Assembly: GCA_030761205.1 (NCBI GenBank)
Contig: JAULJL010000001.1
Location: forward strand, 34,915,145-34,979,144
Origin: Fremontodendron californicum
Lineage: Eukaryota > Streptophyta > Magnoliopsida > Malvales > Malvaceae
Direction: 5' to 3'
Length of the DNA: 64,000 nucleotides
The first letter of the stretch is position 1, and each line of letters begins with the position of its first letter. The position numbers and the translations under genes were made by a program. Positions 57,101 through 64,000 of the stretch are shown piece after piece. Under the pieces are notes generated by a model. That model ran no database searches. It saw only the letters and a program-made list of their open reading frames with translations, and was not told where the DNA came from.

Positions 57101-57484
57101 TGCATATCGTACCTCAGTTCGCACATCTACAGGGGCAACGCCATTTTCTTTGGTATACAGGATGGAAGCAGTGCTACCTATTGAAGTTGAAATCCCTTCA
57201 TTACGGGTTTTTATGGAAGTTAGCCTAGAAGAAGCAGAATGGGTTAGAGCTCATTATGAATAGCTGAATCTCATCGAGGAGAAAAGATTGAAAGCAATTT
57301 GTCATTGGCAGTTGTATCAGAAAAAGATGATTCGAGCCCACAACAAGAAAGTTCGTCCCAATTGGGAAGGACCCTATGTGGTAAAAAGAGCTTTTCTGGA
57401 GGAGCATTGATTTTAACTAGAATGGACGGGGAGGATTTCAGAAATCTCGTGAATGCTGATGAACTAAAAAAGTATTATGCTTGA
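54107..57484 (+). pseudogene. Element B RT, RNase H, second RNase H and integrase, broken
   Basis: After a frame change near 54320, RT and the first RNase H run unbroken 54344-55558. Landmarks are DGKVRMCVDYRDLNN, VYVDDMIAKS at about 54940, GFLGRLNYIARFISQL, and FERSMGCVLGQLDETGKKEQ, which is the segment lost from A. Another frame holds the archaeal-type RNase H (WKMYFDGASNAMGHGIGAVL, NNTVEYEVCSIGL, FGDSALVIYQLRGEW; 55838-56100). Integrase follows: zinc finger (VHEGICGNHANGH, CHKCQIY near 56625), core Asp in WGIDMIGP (56715), Asp in RIISDNALNLNN (56892) and Glu in NGVVEATNKNIKK (57000). The tail is GPYVV and ends ELKKYYA at 57484. There are four frame changes and about six stops. Confidence 0.85.
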
Positions 57485-59112
57485 AATTATTTTTTTTTCA
57501 AAAAAAAAGTGTGATGCTGTGCACATAGAAATTCGAATAATTTCAAGCGTAAAAATGAAAATTCTATATATCTATCTCCCCTGTGGATTGCTTTTTAATG
57601 AGAATATTCATGCTTGATATGATGAATGGCCATCTTTCATATTCCTTTCACTAAGAAGAAATTATCCTTAGTCACCTCTTTGAGCCTTAGGAATTATTTC
57701 TTTCTTTAAACCTTGATCAAGGATCACCCTCTATACTAGAGGGCAAATACGAGGAAAAATAATAAAAAATCATGGCAAAAAAAAGCCATCGGAAAATGTG
57801 AAAATCAAGGAATGGCAAATGAAAGCCAACAAAGCAAAAAAGAAAAAAAAAAGAAGAAAAGAAAGTCTAAAAAAGGGACAAATGTTTCAAGAATGAGTTT
57901 TCCTCAAGAAATGATCCTTGATTCAATCACCCTTAAACACATTTTGGTCCTATTTTATCCTTTCTTTCTGAACTCGAACCTTGGCCTACATTACATGCTT
58001 TAGAAAGTCCATTTTGATCAAGCATGGATATTTAATTTGAAAGGTTATTCTCAGAATTCATCCCATCTTTTGAATTGATATTTTTACCTTGGAAGCATTT
58101 AGAATTCTCAGATGCATGGTAGAATACAAAAAAAAAATGAAAATGAAAAAAAAGAATGTAAAAGGAGAGGTTTAAGCCGAAAACCTGCAAAGAGCGACTT
58201 AATACTGAATGAAGGACACTTGAGTTGAAAACCCGCAAAGGGCGGCTCAGGTAATGATTTAAGCTCAAATCAATGCTTCGTGTAAAGGGGGAGAAAGTAT
58301 CTGAAAATCAAAGGAAAGGAGAACAACTCCGTCTGGCGTAACTACGGAAGCCGAGAGGTTACCCAAGTAAATTGCTCGTTCAAGAGAAATTTCAGATGGT
58401 TTGAAAAAAGAGGGGTCCAAGATATTCCGCATACGGGGCATCTACAGCCTATAACATTACATTTGTTTGCAATATCCTTAATATTCACTTTTAAAATTTT
58501 GAAAAAACATTTGTTGCAATAAATTCTTGTTATCCTTTTCATGACTTTTTTGCTTGTTTCATATTTTCTTTCATACATTTTTGAGATGCATCATGATTGT
58601 TATTAAATTGAATGATGATTAGTAATAAAAAAATCTTTAAATAAAAGGATTTTAGATTATTACTAAGGAATAGATTTAAATCTTGGGAAAGGTTTGGAAA
58701 GTTTACCAAGTAAAATAAAAGAGTGAACGTGTTGGAGACTCCATCACGAAGTCAGAAAATTTGTGAATTTCAGCGAAAATCAGAAACTGAGACTACTTAA
58801 CAAGTTATCTTGAGTAGGGTTCCTTAAGTGGGGCATTAGTGAACAATTGAAGACTCCGTCATGAAGTCGGATAATCTGTGAACCTCAAAGAAACCATGGA
58901 TTAGAAATCATGACACAATCATTTGATTGCATTCATTCTTAGGAAACATACAAGCATTTGCAAAACATGTCATTCTTATCATTGCATTTAGCTAGCATTG
59001 CAAAAATCAAGAAAACTTGGACTTCCCCAAAGTGAACTTGTTCTGCTTCTCAAACGAGTCGAGCCCCGAGATCACCGTCGAGGTATGTTCCTTTCTACAT
59101 CATATATCATAT
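57485..59112 (+). other. 3' non-coding region of element B
   Basis: No coding frame is recognised. There are two pairs of short duplications: CCGAAAACCTGCAAAGAGCG near 58177 with TTGAAAACCCGCAAAGGGCG near 58225, and GAGACTCCATCACGAAGTC near 58735 with AGACTCCGTCATGAAGTCG near 58852. A polypurine run AAAGGGGGAGAAAG is at 58284-58297, about 820 bp before the 3' LTR. The bases directly before the LTR are not purine-rich. Confidence 0.6.
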
Positions 59113-61763
59113 TATAGACACCTAATTTTGTCCGGACCACTAAAACAGGTATGTTTTCTTCCTAAATGATGTTTCAGAATGTAAAAAGATTTTTTTCATC
59201 CTGCAGGTGGTACTCCGAGACCTAGTCTAAAAAGGCAAGCATAAAAAGTCAAACATGAAAAAGTCAACCTCAAAAAGTCAACCTCAAAAAGTCAACTACT
59301 GAAAAAGTCAACCCACGTTCAAAATCAAGATTTGAAGTTTAATTGAAAAATGGCAAAAGAATTTTGATAATCTGAGGTCTACATCGAAAGATATGGAGTT
59401 CATAAGTTGGGTTACGGAGATTCAGTAGAAAGAAAATCCTAGTTCGGAAAATTTGGGGAAAAGTGCTTAAACAATCAAATTGGTCAAAATTTAAGGTTCC
59501 AAATGAAAGATAAGCACTGACTACGGGTAATGGAGAAGCTACTTGAAAACAAAATTGAAAGAAAAGTCAGTTCGGAAGAAAACCGAGAATTAGGAGTTTT
59601 GGTGGATTTCGGTGAAATTTGGAAGAATTACAGAAATGGCCGGATTTCGTAAGACTAAAGCCCCTAATTGATGAGGAGTGATTTAACAAGGATAGCCCAA
59701 GGCTCAGTTTGAAGAAAATCTAAAAATCAAACTTGTTTTGAGCAAAACCGGGTTTCGGAGGTAAAAAGGCAAAATTGGAAAATTTGGAAAAAATAGCAAA
59801 TGAACTCCAAAAATTCTGAAAAATTGTAGATCTCATTCTTAAATCATTTCGAAGAGATTGTAGAAAGAAAATCTGGATTCGGAGTTCGTTTGCAAAATGG
59901 CCAAATCTCGGGATCCCTTATGCAAAAATTCAAAAGGAAAAATCCTGAAAAAAATACCAAATGAGCTCCAAAAATTTTGAAAATTTGCAGATCTCATTCT
60001 TAAATTATTTTGAAGAGATTGGCGAAAAAAATCTTGATTCGGAGTTCATTTACAAAATGGCCAAATCCCGGGCCCACTATGTAGTAATTCAAGCAGATAA
60101 ATCCCAAACAAATACCAAATTAGTTCCAAAAATCATGAAAACTTCCAGATCATACTTTTAAATTATTTGGAAGAGATTGGTGAAGAAAAATCTGGATTTG
60201 GAGCTTGTTTAAAAAATGGTAAAGTTTGGGAGCACAAAAGGGCAATTTTGGAAGAAAAAATCCAAATAAATAGAAAATGGGCTCGAAAAATTTTGAAAAC
60301 CTCCAGAATTCAGTTTTATTTATTTATTTTGGAAGTATTGAAAAAAGAAAATTTGAATTTGGAGTCCTTTTGCTATTTATTTATGTTCGGAGGGCAAAAA
60401 GGTTATTTTACCCAAGAAACCAAAAAGGGCTTTTCTTGCCTTTAAAAAAAATGAAGCATGAGCTGGAAGATGAAAGATCAGCCGGCCAAGGCCCAATGGT
60501 GGGCAGATATTTTCTGATTTTTGATCAAAAGGCCAACAATGAAGAGAAAGGTAGTTATTTTTGTGATCAAGCCTTTGAATATACAACACATGGACCAATG
60601 GTTGGAGAGAGAATATATTTATGACATCTTTATGACATCATAATTCAAGGGCTGATGATTCTAATCTAAGGGTGAGAATCCTACATAGAAGGCATCTTGG
60701 ATTGAAGGCCATTGGATGAAATTTGTTGAAAAAATTCTATAACCTCCTAGGTTCTCCCAAGGGCCAACCGACCACTACAAGGGGGGAAAGCTCTCTCTTT
60801 CATTTGCACTCTATTCACACTCTTATTTGGCTGATTTTCTCTCCATTTTTGAAAGGCAAAAAGAAAAGTTTAGAAAAGAAAAGAAAGTTAGAAGAGAAAA
60901 AACTTGCAATATAGCTTCTAGAGCTTTAAGCACCATACTCTTGCACTTTCCTTAATTTTCTATTCTTGATTTGCTGTTTTGATTGCTATTTTTGTGAGTT
61001 TCTTTTGATTTTCCTTTTTAAAATAAGTGTTTTTAATTTTCTTCTTCAAGCTTCCTTTTGTTACTTTCCTTTAAAAAAGCTTTTGGAAATTTTTTTCTCT
61101 TGTTTTTGGGTTGGTCGAATGGCCTATTGTTTTTGGTATAGTTGCTGTTTTGCTTCTTTATTTCATGTTACTAGTGATGTTTAACAAGTTTTGATGCTTT
61201 AAATCTTCTTCAAATGCATAAACATGAAGCTTGTTTTGATTTGGTTGCTTGCTTGTTTCCATTTTTGAGTATATTATCTTGTTATCATGTTTATTTTACT
61301 TGTCTTGTATTTTTGATTTTCTGTTTTCAAAATGTTTAAGTTTGTTTATGATTTATATTTTGTTAATTCATGTGTTTGTGAAAATCCTATTGGTTTTCAT
61401 GCCTTTACTTTATATTTGCATGGTTTAAGTATTATTCTTTAGCTATGCATGTTATTGTGTTAAGTGTTTGTGAAAATGCCATGTTCACTTGACCATTCGG
61501 CTACCCCTCTCTTTTAAGCTTTGTATGTGTATTTTCATCATACTAGTTGATAGGTTTGCATTTTCATGATATTTGGTTGTGTATTTTGTTTATGCATGCT
61601 ATATGTTTGTGTTATTGCCATGCATTCTTTAGGTTTAGGTTTGGGTTGCTTTGCCATGCATATTCATGCATTTTAGATCTATGTTGCATTAAATGCCATG
61701 CAAGTTGATTTAGGTCTAGGCCATTTTATTGATGCCATGCATTTTTCATGTCATTTAGGTTTG
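59113..61763 (+). repeat. Truncated 3' LTR of element B (first 2651 bp)
   Basis: Matches the first half of the 5' LTR from its start (TATAGACACC here, TGTAGACACC there) to about 44850 of the 5' copy. Scattered substitutions and small indels, and one missing 158-bp unit, separate the copies. The match ends abruptly at GTCATTTAGGTTT. The remaining ~2.2 kb of the LTR, with the end needed for integration, is absent. Confidence 0.82.
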
Positions 61764-61904
61764 ACATTTTATGCTCGCCCTCTTAAACTAAGTCCCGGAG
61801 TACCACCTGCAGGATGAAAAAAGTCTTTTTTACATTCTGAAACATCAATTTAGGAAGAAAACATACTTGTTTTAGTAGCCCGGACAAAATTAGGTGTCTA
61901 CAAT
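61764..61904 (-). mobile_element. 141-bp inverted copy of the LTR start
   Basis: The reverse complement of the first ~141 bp of LTR B, ending GGTGTCTACA. It abuts the truncated 3' LTR of B on one side and fragment C-right on the other. It may be the surviving edge of another inverted insertion. Confidence 0.7.
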
Positions 61905-64000
61905 AGTGATGCCAATGTAACCTAGACCTAAAATGTTATGAATATGCATCGCAATACAAAATTATCCTAATGCCTACACCTAATATGCATGAGATGCATG
62001 GTAAGGCAATGTAACCTAGACCTAAAGTGACATGAAAATGCATGGCAATACAAAGTTGTCCTAATGCATAGCATGAATTTGCATGGCAATAAATGCTACC
62101 TACCTAATATGCATGAGGAGCATGGTAATGCACATTTAACCTAGACCTAAAGTGACATGAAAATGCATGGCAATACAAGGTTGTCTTGATGCCTAATATG
62201 CATGGGAATATGAATGGCAATACAAAGATAGCCTATACCTAAAATGTTATGAAAATGCATGAAAATATCATGAACATATAATGACCAAATAAACCTAATA
62301 CTAATACATGAACATGGCACAACCAATACAAAATCTCATGGCATAATAATGCAAAGCATAGTACCTAAACAAAATACAAATGCACACACAAGGCAAGGAA
62401 AACATGTAGAGGCGCGAATGGCCACTAATTCTATGTGAGGAATGTAGCAAGACATTAACACAAACACATGGCAAACTAAATCAAAATCCACAATATTATG
62501 ACATGGAAATACAGACCTATTAACTAAACAAGATAAAAATGCACACTCAAAGAAAAAAAGAACATGTTGGCCGAAAGGTCACTAAACAATCATAGTGAAA
62601 TCCTAGCTAGACAATAACACAAACACATGGAAGCATAATAAACTATCAAACATGATAGTAATGCAAACATGGTGACTAACATAACTCATGAACATAGCAA
62701 CGTCAATATAACAAACACATGGCATGGTCTAAATATATGATCATAAATGGAAGCATATTAAGCAAGTAAACATAAAAAAAAATGCAAGCATGGTAACCTA
62801 AACTCATCATAGCCGAATGGTATCATGAATCTAGCATGGTATTTCCACAAACACATGGCATGGTGTATAGCTAAACTACCACAATCAAGAAAACCTACAA
62901 CAATCAAGCTAATCTGAATTCTTCTCCTTTTTCTCATGGCATTCTTCTCCTTTTTGTTTTCTTTTTTCTCTCCTTTTTTCCTAACTACTGCCTTCAATTA
63001 GCCCTAAAAACCCCCTTGAAAATCTGAATTCAGCCCTTCCTTTAGCCTTGGCCAAATGGCCTTCCCTTATAGAAACATGTTGTTATTTTTTTTGTAACCA
63101 ATTTTAATCCAATGGCCTTTAATTCAAGATGCTTTCTATGTAAAATTCCCACCCTTAGATTAAACCAGCTCCTAACTAATATGATGTCATGAAAATAATG
63201 TCATAAATATGATGTCATAAATATGACGTCATTCCTCTCCATGCATTGGTCCTTGTGTTACAATTTCAAAGGCTTGATAAAAAAAAATAACTACCTTCCC
63301 ATCCACTCTTGGCCCTTGGATGCTATGGCTCAGAAAAATCACTCTCCCATATGGGCTTGGCTGATTTACATTTTGAAATCCAGCCCAATCTCCATTGCAA
63401 GAAAAAACCCTCTTCGGTTTCTTCGATAAAATGACGTTTTTGGCCCCCGAACCTAATTAAATAGCAAACGGACTCCAAATCCAAATTTTATTTTTTCAAA
63501 ATTTCCTAAATAATAAAAAATTGAATTCTGGAAGTTTTCATAATTTTTCGAGCCTATTTGCTATTTTTTCAAATTTTTCTTCCAAAATTGCCCTTTAATG
63601 CACCCGAACTTTTATCATTTTTTAAACGAGCTCCTAATCCAGATTTTTCTTCACCAATATCTTCCAAATAATTCAAAAGTAAGATCTGGAAGTTTTCATA
63701 ATTTTTGGAGTTCATTTGCTATTTTTTCGGGATTTATGCTTTAATTTCAGCTTAGTGGGCTCGAGATTTGCCATTTTGCAAACGAACTCCGAATCCTGAT
63801 TTTCTTTGCCAATCTCTTACAAATGATTTAAGAATGAGATCTGAAAGTTTTGGTGATTTTTGGAGCTCGTTTGCTATTTTTCTCGAATTTTCCAAGTTTC
63901 CCTTTTTGTCTCCAAAGCCCGATTTTCCTCAAAACAAGTCTGATTTTCAGATTTTCTTTTTCTGTGCCTTTTTCATATGTTGAATTGGAGTTGGTCCGAA
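61905..64000 (-). mobile_element. Fragment C-right: 5' half of an inverted, diverged Ogre/Tat LTR
   Basis: Reading the minus strand, this follows LTR B from about 44760 back to about 42640. Matches are loose at first (repeated CCTAGACCTAAA and AAACACATGGCATGG words, 61915-62900). They are clear from about 63090 on (CCAATGGCCTTTAATTCAAG, the ~158-bp units at 63460-64000, and CCCGATTTTCCTCAAAACAAG). It is more diverged from B than the two B LTRs are from each other, fitting an older LTR into which B inserted. It continues past the window end. No gene lies in it. Confidence 0.68.

Larger units (their letters stand above)
42067..61763 (+). mobile_element. Element B: Ogre/Tat-lineage Ty3/gypsy retrotransposon, ~19.7 kb
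   Basis: Order: 5' LTR 42067-47024, primer site, leader, ORF1 47955-49703, gag-protease-G-patch 50249-53885, intron 53886-54106, RT/RNase H/second RNase H/integrase 54107-57484, a 1.6-kb 3' region, and a truncated 3' LTR 59113-61763. It lies in direct orientation inside inverted LTR C (left target bases CATAT). Five stops in ORF1 and about four frameshifts plus stops in gag-pol make it inactive, but it is better preserved than A. Its lineage is the same as that of A. Confidence 0.85.

Noticed and set aside
59113..61904. Treating this segment as an independent DNA transposon because its ends are inverted copies of the LTR start
   Set aside because: The left part is plainly the beginning of the 3' LTR of element B, and no transposase or matching target duplication is seen.

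Overview
This is plant nuclear DNA. The genes have GT-AG introns and plant-specific families, the intergenic DNA is very AT-rich, and more than half of the window is LTR retrotransposon. The two big Ty3/gypsy elements on the right are of a type I associate with Malvaceae such as cotton. That placement is inference from memory; 'eudicot' is the safer statement.

Left third (1-21678): three host genes. (i) A four-exon gene on + for the 69-aa hinge subunit (QCR6) of mitochondrial complex III, whose start codon appears to be split by an intron. (ii) A seven-exon gene on + for a 611-aa MINDY-3-like deubiquitinase, with an N-terminal ubiquitin-interacting motif, catalytic Cys and His motifs and an EF-hand-like insert. 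Its 3.2-kb first intron holds a dead gypsy fragment, a tandem repeat and a small Mutator-type element. (iii) A seven-exon gene on - for a secreted 408-aa neprosin-domain protein in which both expected catalytic glutamates are replaced. Between and inside these genes lie several small mobile elements: two Mutator-like non-autonomous elements with perfect 9-bp target duplications, a truncated relative, a SINE with a 12-bp duplication, and a TRIM-like miniature LTR element.

Middle (21679-29302): a complete, apparently very young Ty1/copia element on - (CAACT target duplication, LTRs differing by one substitution and one TA dinucleotide, intact 1329-codon gag-pol). It is followed by sparse intergenic DNA with one orphan exon of an AHL (AT-hook/PPC-domain) gene and a SINE remnant.

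Right half (29303-64000): a nest of Ogre/Tat-lineage Ty3/gypsy elements. Element A (LTR 29303-31940) is cut within its integrase at 40938 by an inverted LTR (C). C is in turn split at 42067 by element B (5' LTR 42067-47024, truncated 3' LTR 59113-61763), and inverted C-like sequence resumes at 61905 and runs off the window. A and B share one plan: PBS of tRNA-Arg type, leader with paired small hairpins, extra ORF1 (plant-mobile-domain-like region plus coiled coil), gag with two unusual zinc knuckles, protease, G-patch-like segment, a ~210-220-bp intron, RT, RNase H, a second (archaeal-type) RNase H, and integrase. Both are degenerate, with stops and frameshifts. The rest of A (integrase end, 3' LTR) is predicted to lie beyond base 64000.
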